Shown: positions 9,624 through 18,349 of the stretch, piece after piece
Numbering within the stretch: the stretch's first letter is position 1
Layout: each line of letters starts with the position of its first letter
Source of the DNA: Paenibacillus agricola
GTDB taxonomy: Bacteria > Bacillota > Bacilli > Paenibacillales > NBRC-103111
DNA: 64,000 nucleotides
Direction of reading: 5' to 3'
Assembly (NCBI RefSeq): GCF_011440305.1
Contig: NZ_JAAOIW010000005.1
Span: 372,001-436,000, forward strand
Notes under the pieces: model-generated
Database searches by the model: none
The model's input: the letters and a program-made list of their open reading frames with translations, nothing else
What the model was told of the DNA's origin: nothing
Position numbers and translations under genes: made by a program

Positions 9624-10106
9624 AATTTCCTCCACGGTGTCTTTTATTTTGATTTTACTATTTGTCCAACTGGCATATAAGGGACAAAATTTGCACTAGC
9701 ATTGCGTTTAACCTAGCCTCAAACCCTGTATATGTTAAATAGTACCTGAATCCGTGATAGCTATTGCGCCCAACGTATGAAGGCGCTACCAAGACGTAGC
9801 GAGCCCGGCAACATATCGCAGCTTTTCCAATACACTCTTCAAGGTTCTCGTCCTCCTGCACGTTGGCACTCCACCATTATATTCCAATGTATTCCATATT
9901 TTACTGCTGCCAGCTGTACTTGTATAGAGAAAACATTTTTTCATTTTATCAGACAATTATATTATTTATTCAAGCTGTGGTATTTCTTACAAAATGAAAC
10001 CTAGCGGTAACCCTTCGAGTATTAAGGCTATCGTATCCGTTCAATGCACGAATGCATGTATATTGATTTAAAGGTTTATATGCAAAAAAATCCTTTACCC
10101 TAGGGG
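9624..10106. other. Gene-free stretch between AraC gene and SDR gene
   Basis: It holds the upstream region of the AraC gene on the minus strand. I see no convincing coding sequence, repeat or well-matched promoter here. Confidence 0.5.
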
Positions 10107-10143
10107 AACCTTGAATGGCTTGAGCCGTTCAAGGTTTCTTTTT
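10107..10143 (+). terminator. Terminator-like hairpin, U-tract on the plus strand
   Basis: A 13-bp stem, AACCTTGAATGGC with GCCGTTCAAGGTT, has a TTGA loop and is followed by TCTTTTTAG on the plus strand. No plus-strand gene precedes it. It sits 40 bases past the SDR stop, but in that direction it lacks an immediate U-tract. Confidence 0.5.
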
Positions 10144-10183
10144 AGGCGAGGATTTGCGGGTCTACTTTGAAATAAAAAAATCG

Positions 10184-10978
10184 TTAAAAAATAGTCGGTA
10201 CCATGCCCCCATCCATACGGATTGGAGAACCTTTAAATGCGGATGCATAAGGACTACATACAAATGTAGCTAGTCTACCTATTTCAATAGGCTTGATAAA
10301 TCGCTGTATTTCAGATTGAGGTAGGTTTGTAGCCATAAATTCTTTCTCTTTTTCTGAAAAAGTCATATTTTCATTAGGGTACATACCCTCAATTATTTGA
10401 TATACATTTTCAGAGAGTGTTGGTCCTGGCATGATCGTATTGACGGTAACTTCTGTTCCTCTTGTTAATTTAGATAAGCTTTTTGACAATGATAATAGCA
10501 TTGATTTGGTCATACAATACTGAGGCATTTGTCCTGAAGGCATAATTGCTTCTTCACTCGCAATAAAGATAATGCGACCATAATCATTTTTCAACATTTT
10601 AGGTAAATAAAATTTAGATAATCCATTTGCAGCAAGAACATTAGTACGGAAGTATCTTTCCCATACTTCATCGTCAACGTCCTCATATCGCATAATTTCA
10701 TAAATACCCATATTGTTAACTAAAATATCAATATTGGGGTATTTTTCAAATAAAGCTTCTCTTTGCTCCATATCCACAATATCGGCTGTAGCATTTTGAG
10801 GAGAGGTTGCCGGGAAATCTGACTTTATTTCATTTACAGTTCGTTCTACCTCTTCATCATTTCGTCCATTAATGAGTACATTAACACCTTCCTTGGCAAG
10901 TTCAATGGCAATTGCTTTACCTATACCTTTCGTTGATCCTGTAACTAAAGCTGTTTTATTGTTTAATCCCATATCCAT
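10184..10978 (-). CDS. SDR family oxidoreductase
   Basis: A classical short-chain dehydrogenase/reductase of 264 residues. The nucleotide-binding motif TGSTKGIG is at 13-20, NNMG at 88-91, and the catalytic Ser141, Tyr154 and Lys158 (YCMTK) are all present. The DGG near the C-terminus is also typical. AAGGAG lies nine bases before the ATG at 10978. Its base composition is more AT-rich than its neighbours. An AraC gene lies upstream on the same strand and may regulate it. The substrate is unknown. Confidence 0.85.
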   Translation of the reverse strand: MDMGLNNKTALVTGSTKGIGKAIAIELAKEGVNVLINGRNDEEVERTVNEIKSDFPATSPQNATADIVDMEQREALFEKYPNIDILVNNMGIYEIMRYEDVDDEVWERYFRTNVLAANGLSKFYLPKMLKNDYGRIIFIASEEAIMPSGQMPQYCMTKSMLLSLSKSLSKLTRGTEVTVNTIMPGPTLSENVYQIIEGMYPNENMTFSEKEKEFMATNLPQSEIQRFIKPIEIGRLATFVCSPYASAFKGSPIRMDGGMVPTIF

Positions 10979-11143
10979 GATACATTTCTCCTTTTAATTC
11001 ACATTTTTAAAACAGTCTTGTGCTCCGGATAGGGATTATATTACCTTGTATAGATTGTTCAGTAACTAGCATATTGCGCCAAAGTTCTTGTTTAACACGC
11101 CAAATGATAAAACTCAGTAAATACTAGCTCTCTGTAGAATTGG

Positions 11144-12151
11144 TTAGGTACCTAAATGTTCAGTACGCCAATTTGAAGGAGTATCACCTTCCCAAAGGCG
11201 GAAGGCGCGGTAGAACGAGTTCTGGTCTTCATATCCAATCAAGAAAGCCACTTCTTTTATATCAAGCGAGGGGTCTGCCAAGTACTCTCGTGCCTGCTCA
11301 TGTCTAGCTTGTATCAACAGACGCTTGAAGCCCGTTTTTTCGTCAGTAAGCCGGCGCTGCAAGGTACGATCGCTCATACCCAACTCCTTCGCGACAGCCT
11401 GAATGTCAGGGCGCCCTCCTGTGAGGCTACGTTTCATGATCCATTTGACCATCTCGGTAATTGAACGGCTGCGCTGCTGTTCATCCAACGATCGGTCCAG
11501 AACGGGAGTCAGGATCTCCAGCAACTCTTCGTTATACGAGACAAAGGGGCGGTCCAGATCTCTTCGATGTAGGGTCAACCGGTTACATTTGGCACCAATC
11601 CGGATTGGACAGCCGAAGTAAGCTTCAAGGGCCTGTACATCGCCCATTGTGTGCGAAAATTCGACGAGCTGCGCCGTCAAAGGCTGACCTGTACCCCGGC
11701 GCCCAAGCTCCAGAAGAAATGCCAGCGTGATACCAACCAGCATCGGCGGACCGGGTTGCTCGGTATACAACCATTCCAGTTCGATTGTACAGTGCTCGCC
11801 CTCCTCGGTGATACGTAGGCTTTCGGGGGGACACAGTTGTTTGTACCGAGCCATTCGGTTTAGAGCGTCGCGGTAGTCACGAGCGTGGTAAGTCGCTAAG
11901 ACGGTCGGTGGGTACTTCGCTGTTTCAAAGACGGTCGCAAGCTTGATGATTCCTTTGGCAGTGTCACCAATGAGATCGGAATAAGCCTGCCAGATCGCGA
12001 AATATTGGGCGGTGGTGACTACTGGTTCAGTAATAATAGTGAGCGGCAGTTGTGCTTTGCGAGCTACGTCATGGGCGGCAATCCCTAATTGACGTAATCC
12101 TGCCCAAAATCCTGGCGGGATTTTAATACGGTCAGAGGTATGAGACTTCAT
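11144..12151 (-). CDS. AraC family transcriptional regulator with Arabinose_bd-type N-terminal domain
   Basis: 335 residues. Residues 10-200 resemble the ligand-binding domain found in OruR/ArmR-like regulators. The C-terminal AraC DNA-binding domain occupies about 240-332 (IQAVAKELGMSDRTLQRRL, IKEVAFLIGYEDQNSFYRAF). A perfect AAGGAGG precedes the ATG by nine bases. Such proteins often control an adjacent oxidoreductase, and the SDR gene lies 165 bases downstream on the same strand. Confidence 0.85.
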   Translation of the reverse strand: MKSHTSDRIKIPPGFWAGLRQLGIAAHDVARKAQLPLTIITEPVVTTAQYFAIWQAYSDLIGDTAKGIIKLATVFETAKYPPTVLATYHARDYRDALNRMARYKQLCPPESLRITEEGEHCTIELEWLYTEQPGPPMLVGITLAFLLELGRRGTGQPLTAQLVEFSHTMGDVQALEAYFGCPIRIGAKCNRLTLHRRDLDRPFVSYNEELLEILTPVLDRSLDEQQRSRSITEMVKWIMKRSLTGGRPDIQAVAKELGMSDRTLQRRLTDEKTGFKRLLIQARHEQAREYLADPSLDIKEVAFLIGYEDQNSFYRAFRLWEGDTPSNWRTEHLGT

Positions 12152-12261
12152 ACATATGGGCCTCCTTTAGTTGCTTCATTTTCATAAGTTTTGGTTGTTG
12201 TGATAGCAGAAAGCGACATCTTACTTGCCAATTACGCTGAATCTTAAGTACACATTAACGG

Positions 12262-12308
12262 AAAAGAACCTTAAACTCCACTTTCGCAGTGGTTTCTAAG
12301 GTTCTTTT
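12262..12308 (-). terminator. Bidirectional intrinsic terminator after the opp operon
   Basis: The outer stem is AAAAGAACCTTA with TAAGGTTCTTTT, and the inner stem is CCACT with AGTGG. It lies about 65 bases beyond the oppF stop on the minus strand. Confidence 0.75.
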
Positions 12309-12373
12309 GCATAAGCGGCAGAATTGAATCTCTGGGGTCAATTCATTTGGAAAAGCCTTTTTGTCCGCAAACT

Positions 12374-13333
12374 TTAATTATATAAATGACAAGCCGTATA
12401 GTGACCGGGAACAATTTCCTTGAATGCGGGCATCGTAACCGCACACTCCGTCATAGCATGCGGACAGCGTGTCCTGAAAGGACAACCGCTAGGTGGATCC
12501 AGCGGGCTCGGGATTTCACCCTTCAAAATAATGCGTTCGCGGGACCTCTCGACATGCGGATCAGGAATCGGAATTGCCGACAAAAGTGACTGGGTGTACG
12601 GGTGCAGCGGATTGGCATACAGAGCATCTGACGTCGTTACCTCGATCAGCTTGCCCAGATACATCACACCGATCCTGTCCGAAATATGCTTGACCATTGC
12701 CAAATCATGGGCGATAAACAGGTAGGTTAAATTACGCTCTTTTTGCAGCCGCTTGAACAGATTGACGACCTGTGCCTGCACGGAAACGTCCAAAGCCGAG
12801 ATCGGCTCATCGGCAATAATGAACTGCGGCTCGATAGCAAGCGCCCTTGCAATCCCGATCCGCTGCCGCTGGCCGCCTGAGAATTCATGAGGAAACCGAT
12901 TGGCATGCTCTTCATTCAGGCCCACGTCCTGGAGCAGCTGCACCACCCGTTCTCTCCGCTTGGCCCCTCTGTATAGATGATTGATATCCATGCCTTCTGC
13001 AATGATATTGCCAACTGTCATCCGTGGATTCAGCGATGCATACGGATCTTGAAATACCATCTGCATCTGGCTGCGGAACTGCTGCAAATTACGGCCGCGC
13101 AGCTTGTGAACCTCCTGACCGTTGAACAGAATATCTCCGCTTGTAGCTTCATACAAACGAATAATTGTGCGTCCCGCCGTCGATTTACCGCAGCCTGATT
13201 CTCCTACCAATCCGAATGTTTCACCGCGTTGTATCGCAAAACTGAGGTTATCGACAGCCTTTAAAACCTTGCCGCCTCCCATGTTAAAATGCTTTTTCAA
13301 ATTGCGGACTTCCAGCAATGGAGTGCTGTTCAT
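12374..13333 (-). CDS. oppF: Oligopeptide ABC transporter ATP-binding protein OppF
   Basis: A 319-residue ATPase that energises peptide uptake together with OppD. Walker A GESGCGKS is at 44-51, the signature SGGQ at 152-155 and Walker B FIIADE at 171-176. The C-terminal oligopeptide-transporter extension carries cysteines (GCPFRTRC) that may bind an iron-sulphur cluster in related proteins. GGAGGTG precedes the ATG. The gene overlaps oppD by four bases (ATGA), implying coupled translation. It is the last gene of an oppABCDF operon. Confidence 0.92.
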   Translation of the reverse strand: MNSTPLLEVRNLKKHFNMGGGKVLKAVDNLSFAIQRGETFGLVGESGCGKSTAGRTIIRLYEATSGDILFNGQEVHKLRGRNLQQFRSQMQMVFQDPYASLNPRMTVGNIIAEGMDINHLYRGAKRRERVVQLLQDVGLNEEHANRFPHEFSGGQRQRIGIARALAIEPQFIIADEPISALDVSVQAQVVNLFKRLQKERNLTYLFIAHDLAMVKHISDRIGVMYLGKLIEVTTSDALYANPLHPYTQSLLSAIPIPDPHVERSRERIILKGEIPSPLDPPSGCPFRTRCPHAMTECAVTMPAFKEIVPGHYTACHLYN

Positions 13334-14355
13334 TGCGTTACACCTCCAGCTTCAATAGGCCGATCCACACGCGGCGCATCAGGATGCAGCAGCCAGCAGG
13401 CTGCGGAATGGCTGTCCGATACACTCCTGTGCTCGGGGTCGGTTTCTATGCATACCTTCATCGCGTAGGGACATCTCGCAGCGAATGCGCAGCCCGGTGG
13501 AGGCGCGAACAGATCCGGCGGAGTTCCCGGGATCGGTACCAGTTCACTATCAGCCGGTTGATCCAATCGCGGTATGGAACGCAGCAACCCCCACGTATAA
13601 GGATGCTGCGGATTGTAGAACAATTCATCGACCGTTCCCTGCTCGACTACCTTGCCGGCGTACATCACAAGAACACGCTGCGCCATCTCGGCCACAACAC
13701 CGAGATCATGTGTAATAAGGATGATGGACGCTTCCGTTTGCTCGGCCAGGTTTTTCATCAGGTCAATAATTTGCGCCTGTATCGTCACATCCAGTGCTGT
13801 TGTAGGCTCATCTGCGATCAGCAGCTTCGGACTGCAGGCAAGGGCGATCGCAATCATCACACGCTGCCGCATGCCCCCCGAAAATTCATGTGGATACTGC
13901 TGCATTCGCCCTTCCGGATTCGAGATACCAACAAGCGTCAGAATGTCTACGGCCCGCCGGTTGGCTTCCGTAACGCTGACTTTTTTATGCTTTATGATAC
14001 CTTCGGTAATTTGCTTGCCTATCGTCATCGTCGGATTCAAGGAAGTCATCGGGTCCTGAAAGATCATCCCGATTTCCGAACCGCGAATAGCTTCCATTTG
14101 GTGATTCGTACAGGTCGTAATCTCGGTCGTACCGTTAAATCGAATCGAACCTTCCTTGATTACACTGGGAGGCGACGGAATTAGTCTCATGATCGATTGC
14201 GCCGTTACCGACTTGCCGCAGCCGGATTCTCCTACGATCGCCAGTACTTCCCCTTTGTTCAGCTCAAAGGAAACACCGCGTACCGCTTGGACCTCACCGG
14301 CATACGTTTGGAACGAAACCTTCAGGTTGTGTACCTTCAATATGTTGTCTTTCAT
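13330..14355 (-). CDS. oppD: Oligopeptide ABC transporter ATP-binding protein OppD
   Basis: 341 residues from the preferred ATG at 14355, which has AGGAGG seven bases upstream; an upstream ATG at 14382 has a poor site. Walker A GESGCGKS is at 42-49, the signature reads FSGGMRQR, and Walker B is LLIADE. The C-terminal cysteine motif (GCAFAARC) is present. It forms the ATPase dimer with OppF. The gene begins 33 bases after oppC and its stop overlaps the oppF start. Confidence 0.92.
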   Translation of the reverse strand: MKDNILKVHNLKVSFQTYAGEVQAVRGVSFELNKGEVLAIVGESGCGKSVTAQSIMRLIPSPPSVIKEGSIRFNGTTEITTCTNHQMEAIRGSEIGMIFQDPMTSLNPTMTIGKQITEGIIKHKKVSVTEANRRAVDILTLVGISNPEGRMQQYPHEFSGGMRQRVMIAIALACSPKLLIADEPTTALDVTIQAQIIDLMKNLAEQTEASIILITHDLGVVAEMAQRVLVMYAGKVVEQGTVDELFYNPQHPYTWGLLRSIPRLDQPADSELVPIPGTPPDLFAPPPGCAFAARCPYAMKVCIETDPEHRSVSDSHSAACWLLHPDAPRVDRPIEAGGVTQ

Positions 14356-14388
14356 GGTGGTATCCTCCTGAATGTGTGACATCCTGCA

Positions 14389-15303
14389 TCATTTGCGCAT
14401 TTTGGGATCCAAAGCGTCACGCAGGCCATCGCCGAGCAGATTAAAGCTCATGAGAATGAGACTGAACAGGACGGTTGGGAAAATAACTCGATGCGGATAC
14501 AGTCGAATCGAATTCGCTCCATCCGACAATAAAGCGCCCAATGAAGCGAGCGGAACCCGTATGCCCAAGCCGATAAAACTTAGAAATGCCTCAACGAAAA
14601 TAGCCGAAGGAACAATAAACGTAATCTGTACAATAATAAGCCCAAGCGCATTCGGAACCAGATGCTTCATAATAATTCTTGCTCCTCCGGCGCCGAGCGT
14701 TCTTGCTGCCAGAACGTACTCCTGCTCTTTCAACGTCAGCACCTGTCCGCGGACGAGCCGCGCCATCGGCACCCAGCCGGTAATGGCATAGGCAATAATG
14801 ATCGTTTGGAAGCCGGGACCAATAACTACGATTAACAGAATGGAAATTAACAGAAAAGGAATCGAATAAATAATTTCAATAACTCTTTGCATCATATCGT
14901 CGACGCGACCGCCATAATACGCAGAGATCCCTCCATAGAGAACCCCAAACACCAGATCCAGCAGTGCCGCAGTAACCCCGATTGCTAAGGAAATACGGAT
15001 TCCCCACCAAACTCGAACCCATAGATCCCGGCCAAAATCATCCGTTCCAAACCAATGGACAAGAGAAGGCTTTTGATTTTTAACGTCATAATTTTGTGTT
15101 GCGTAATCGAAATGGGACAATAGAGGACCGGCAATAGACAGTACCGCCAGGGTAATCAGCGTAATCAAGCCGAACATCGCTAGCTTATTTTTTTTAAGAC
15201 GTCGCCACGCGTCCTGCCAATAAGACATTGCCGGCCTTACGATAGCTTCACGACCAATCTGCTCACTGACCAGAGGCTCAAACAGTTCCTTGCGTATGTC
15301 CAT
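14389..15303 (-). CDS. oppC: Oligopeptide ABC transporter permease OppC
   Basis: A 304-residue permease. It has the N-terminal OppC domain (AMFGLITLITLAVLSIAGPLL), about six helices and a DppC-type EAA loop (AARTLGAGGARIIMKHLVPN). It overlaps the end of oppB by one base (TAATG), so translation is coupled. It forms the membrane channel with OppB. Confidence 0.92.
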   Translation of the reverse strand: MDIRKELFEPLVSEQIGREAIVRPAMSYWQDAWRRLKKNKLAMFGLITLITLAVLSIAGPLLSHFDYATQNYDVKNQKPSLVHWFGTDDFGRDLWVRVWWGIRISLAIGVTAALLDLVFGVLYGGISAYYGGRVDDMMQRVIEIIYSIPFLLISILLIVVIGPGFQTIIIAYAITGWVPMARLVRGQVLTLKEQEYVLAARTLGAGGARIIMKHLVPNALGLIIVQITFIVPSAIFVEAFLSFIGLGIRVPLASLGALLSDGANSIRLYPHRVIFPTVLFSLILMSFNLLGDGLRDALDPKMRK

Positions 15304-16238
15304 TATTTGCTGCCCCCCTGAGTCAGTCGAATACGAGGATCGACAAATCCGTATATAATATCCGTAACAAATAGAACTGCCACCAACAAAAAGGAATAGA
15401 AAATAGTCAAACCGGTTATCATTGTATAATCATTTGAATAAATCGACTGCACAAAATGCTTTCCAAGCCCCGGCACAACAAAAATTTGTTCCACGACCAG
15501 CGTTCCCGTAATCAGATTAACGAATACCGGTCCCAGCACCGTCACCACCGGCAGGATCGCGTTGCGAAGGGTGTGGCGGATCACGATCGTACGCTGCGGC
15601 AGACCTTTGGCCTTAGCGGTTTTCACATAATCCAGACTCAAAACATCGAGCATGGATGTCCGCATCAGGCGGGCCAATATGGCAATCGTTCCGAACGACA
15701 ACGCGATAGCGGGGAGCACGCGGCTGGAAGGACCTGTCCACATGCCGGTCGGCAGCCAGCCGAGCTTCACCCCGATGAAATAGGACAGCAGCGGCCCAAG
15801 CACAAAGGAAGGAATCGAAATACCTATAATCGCTGTGAACATGGCTCCAATATCCAGACCCTTGTTATGATTTAAGGAAGCGATAACGCCTAATATAAGG
15901 CCGACAACAATGGCGATCACTAGCGCCCACAAACCCAGCTCGAGTGAGGCAGGAAATCCCTGGGCAATAATATCCGTAACCTTGCGGGTCGGAAATGCGT
16001 AGGAAACCCCCAGATCACCGTGTATTACATTGTTCATATATGTTAAATACTGTTCCCACACCGGCTTATCCAGGCCATATTGGGCGTACAGCAATGCCTT
16101 CTGCTCCGCGGTCAGTTTGAGCGACTCTTCACCAAAAGGATCACCCGGCAAGTTTTTCATCAACACGAACGTAAACGTGACGATCACCCACAGGGTGATC
16201 ACCATATAAATTAAACGCCTACCTATATAGCGCAGCAT
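15303..16238 (-). CDS. oppB: Oligopeptide ABC transporter permease OppB
   Basis: 311 residues from the ATG at 16238, chosen because AAGGAGG lies eight bases upstream; a longer frame to 16271 has none. The first helix starts at residue 7 (RRLIYMVITLWVIVTFTFVL), followed by the periplasmic loop typical of OppB/DppB and the EAA loop YVKTAKAKGLPQR. A 122-base gap with a strong hairpin separates it from oppA. Confidence 0.92.
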   Translation of the reverse strand: MLRYIGRRLIYMVITLWVIVTFTFVLMKNLPGDPFGEESLKLTAEQKALLYAQYGLDKPVWEQYLTYMNNVIHGDLGVSYAFPTRKVTDIIAQGFPASLELGLWALVIAIVVGLILGVIASLNHNKGLDIGAMFTAIIGISIPSFVLGPLLSYFIGVKLGWLPTGMWTGPSSRVLPAIALSFGTIAILARLMRTSMLDVLSLDYVKTAKAKGLPQRTIVIRHTLRNAILPVVTVLGPVFVNLITGTLVVEQIFVVPGLGKHFVQSIYSNDYTMITGLTIFYSFLLVAVLFVTDIIYGFVDPRIRLTQGGSK

Positions 16239-16289
16239 GTTTCCAGACCTCCTTAGTGCACAACTAACCACGCAAGCATCAATTGATGA

Positions 16290-16322
16290 GAGGGCCGTTC
16301 CGAGGATCGTCGGAATGGCCCC
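16290..16322 (-). promoter_or_regulatory. Intergenic mRNA hairpin between oppA and oppB
   Basis: A 10-bp GC-rich stem, GGGCCGTTCC with GGAATGGCCC (one G-U pair), has a 10-base loop and no U-tract on the minus strand. The position after the binding-protein gene suits a 3'-end stabiliser that raises oppA mRNA over the permease genes. Confidence 0.55.
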
Positions 16323-16359
16323 TTACCGAGCATACAGGTCAACCTGCCTTGTCACTTGT

Positions 16360-18015
16360 TTATTTAATCGAAACCCACTTCAGTTCCCATTCTTTAGACA
16401 TGGCCGGTAAAATCAGTCCGTCCACATTTACGCGCTTCGCATAAGGTCTCGTTCTGAAATATAACGGAGCGAGCGGTGCATCGGTCATGAGCAGCTTCTC
16501 GGCATCAACCAGCATCTTGGAACGCTTAGCAAGATCGAGCTCCTTGTCCGCTCCTTTTACGAGATCATCATAGGCCTTACTGCTGTATTCCATATAATTA
16601 AAGGAGCTATTGTCAGACAACCACATATCGAGGAAGGTCATCGGATCATTGTAATCCGCGCCCCACAACCCGATCAGCGCTTCAAAGTTGTATTCCTGCA
16701 TATTTTTCACGCGTAGTGCAAATGGCAGCGTTTCGCCTGTCACATCCACTCCCAGATTTTGCTTCCACTGGGCTTGAATAAATTCAATTGTTTTTTTCGA
16801 TGTTTCCGTATCGTCCGATGTTAACTTAAACTTCGGCAGTGCTGTCATATTCAACTCTTTCAAGCCATCGGCCAGCAGTTCTTTCGCTTTAGCGGCGTCG
16901 AACTTCGGCTGTGTATCTCCCGCAGCTTTACGGAACTCGACTTTGTTTCCGTCCAGCACCGTACCCGGTACAAGTCCCGTGGACGGAATGGAAGAGCCGC
17001 CCAGCACCACATCGTTAAGCGCTTTGCGATCTATTGCCATTCCAAGAGCCTGGCGCACCTTAGCATTAGCAAATGCGGGAACCTTCTTATTTTGCAGCAT
17101 GACATAGGCGGTCACGAATTCCTTTTTAAGCGTCAACTCCGGTTTGCCCTGGTACATCTGGAACTGATCGCCCTTCAATTCGGTCAAATCAACCTGATTC
17201 GTATCAAACATGTTCAAGGACGTATTCGGGTCTTTTACAATATTTACAGTTACTTTACTTAGCTTTACATTGGCTGCATCCCAATACTTGTCGTTTTTGA
17301 CCATTACAAGCTGCTGCTCGTGATCCCATTTCTCCAGCTTAAACGGTCCTGCGCCGATCACTTTGTCGGCATCCGCACCGTACTTGTCTCCCTGTGTTTT
17401 GACGAATTCTGGCTTTTGTGGAAAAAAAGTAGGCATAGAGAGTTGGTCAGTGAAGAAAGCTACCGGACGTTCTAAAGTAATTTCGAGTGTTTTATCATCC
17501 TTGGCTTTCACACCCAAAGCTGCTTTTTTGGCCTCCAGCTCTTCCGGCTTAGCCTTGTTCATATCAGCCCCGCCTTTAATCCAAGCCAGCATCGTCGCAT
17601 ATTTCGCTTTTGTTACCGGATCCAGCGTCCGTTTATAGGCATACTCGAAATCTGCTGCCGTCAGCGCCGACCCGTCAGCCCAAGTCAAGCCGTCACGCAG
17701 TGTGATCGTATAGACCAGACCGTCAGCAGAAATTTGCGGCATGTCCTTGGCCAGAGCGGGTGTCGGTTTTCCTTCAGCATCCAACCGGTACAAGCCCTCA
17801 TTAATCGCATTTAAAATCGTAAAGGTCGGATTCGTTGTTGCAATCGAGCTGTCCAGTGCCGGCGGCTCCGCGGAAAGGTTAATTCTGAACTCCTGAGCCA
17901 GAGCCGCCTCCCCCGACTCCCCCGTTTGCCCCTGGTTATCTTTCGTACAGCCCGCAATTACCGAACCTGCAAGCAATGCAGCCATCACTGTTGCTACTAG
18001 CTTATTCTTTTTCAT
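16360..18015 (-). CDS. oppA: Oligopeptide-binding lipoprotein OppA
   Basis: 551 residues. The family-5 extracellular binding protein captures peptides for the OppBCDF channel. The signal peptide ends in the lipobox VIAGC with C23. The family core follows (ALAKDMPQISADGLVYTITL, then LRDGLTWADGSALTAADFEY). GGGAGGG lies just before the ATG at 18015; an upstream TTG is less likely. It is the first full gene of the operon, after a leader containing a small ORF and a terminator-like hairpin. Confidence 0.92.
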   Translation of the reverse strand: MKKNKLVATVMAALLAGSVIAGCTKDNQGQTGESGEAALAQEFRINLSAEPPALDSSIATTNPTFTILNAINEGLYRLDAEGKPTPALAKDMPQISADGLVYTITLRDGLTWADGSALTAADFEYAYKRTLDPVTKAKYATMLAWIKGGADMNKAKPEELEAKKAALGVKAKDDKTLEITLERPVAFFTDQLSMPTFFPQKPEFVKTQGDKYGADADKVIGAGPFKLEKWDHEQQLVMVKNDKYWDAANVKLSKVTVNIVKDPNTSLNMFDTNQVDLTELKGDQFQMYQGKPELTLKKEFVTAYVMLQNKKVPAFANAKVRQALGMAIDRKALNDVVLGGSSIPSTGLVPGTVLDGNKVEFRKAAGDTQPKFDAAKAKELLADGLKELNMTALPKFKLTSDDTETSKKTIEFIQAQWKQNLGVDVTGETLPFALRVKNMQEYNFEALIGLWGADYNDPMTFLDMWLSDNSSFNYMEYSSKAYDDLVKGADKELDLAKRSKMLVDAEKLLMTDAPLAPLYFRTRPYAKRVNVDGLILPAMSKEWELKWVSIK

Positions 18016-18084
18016 AAATCGCCCTCCCAAAGCTATGATATGTATATTTTTGGAAACATTTTCAACTAATTTATTTATAATAGG

Positions 18085-18246
18085 CTATTTAACACCATAT
18101 AATATCGTTATCAAAAATAAACTATACAACCTATGGTCAATTAAATCCAGTTCAACAATTTTCCAGTTCGCGCTCCCACAACTCGATAAAGTAAGAAAAA
18201 CCGTCAGGGAAAGATCCCTGACGCCATGATTTGGTTTATTATGCAT
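18085..18246 (-). CDS. Small leader ORF upstream of oppA (53 codons)
   Basis: A perfect AAGGAGG lies six bases before the ATG at 18246. The first 20 residues read MHNKPNHGVRDLSLTVFLTL, and the frame ends in TAG 69 bases before oppA. No similarity is recognised. Codons 9-17 are the two arms of a terminator-like stem. Translation should melt that stem, so the ORF may be a regulatory leader peptide rather than a functional protein. It could also be a chance frame, but the quality of the ribosome site argues for translation. Confidence 0.45.
   Translation of the reverse strand: MHNKPNHGVRDLSLTVFLTLSSCGSANWKIVELDLIDHRLYSLFLITILYGVK
18196..18223 (-). terminator. Leader terminator/attenuator of the opp operon
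   Basis: A perfect 9-bp stem, CGTCAGGGA with TCCCTGACG, has a 4-base loop and is followed on the minus strand by GTTTTTCTT. It lies inside the leader ORF and about 180 bases upstream of oppA, so it would stop transcription before the operon unless it is disrupted. Confidence 0.65.
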
Positions 18247-18288
18247 TGTTGTCCTCCTTTTATTCAAACCAAGTGTAGAAATACCTTC

Positions 18289-18318
18289 TGAATAATAGGG
18301 GAAATCTTGGGAACCCTA
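18289..18318 (+). promoter_or_regulatory. Possible sigma-G promoter of the first ger operon
   Basis: TGAATA (18289-18294), a spacer of 17 and AACCCTA (18312-18318). The -35 equals the forespore sigma-G consensus and the -10 matches about four of seven positions. The implied start site near 18325 favours the ATG at 18350 for the first gene. Confidence 0.4.
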
Positions 18319-18349
18319 ATGCATGCTGGAAAAGGAGCGGTGTTATCGA

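Noticed and set aside
10107-10143. Hairpin as terminator of the SDR gene
   Set aside because: The U-tract is on the opposite strand and the minus-strand side continues with CCCCTAGGG. I list it only as a terminator-like structure.
13318-14184. 288-codon open frame on the plus strand
   Set aside because: It lies fully antisense to oppD, whose Walker motifs are clear. It has no ribosome site and an unlikely composition.
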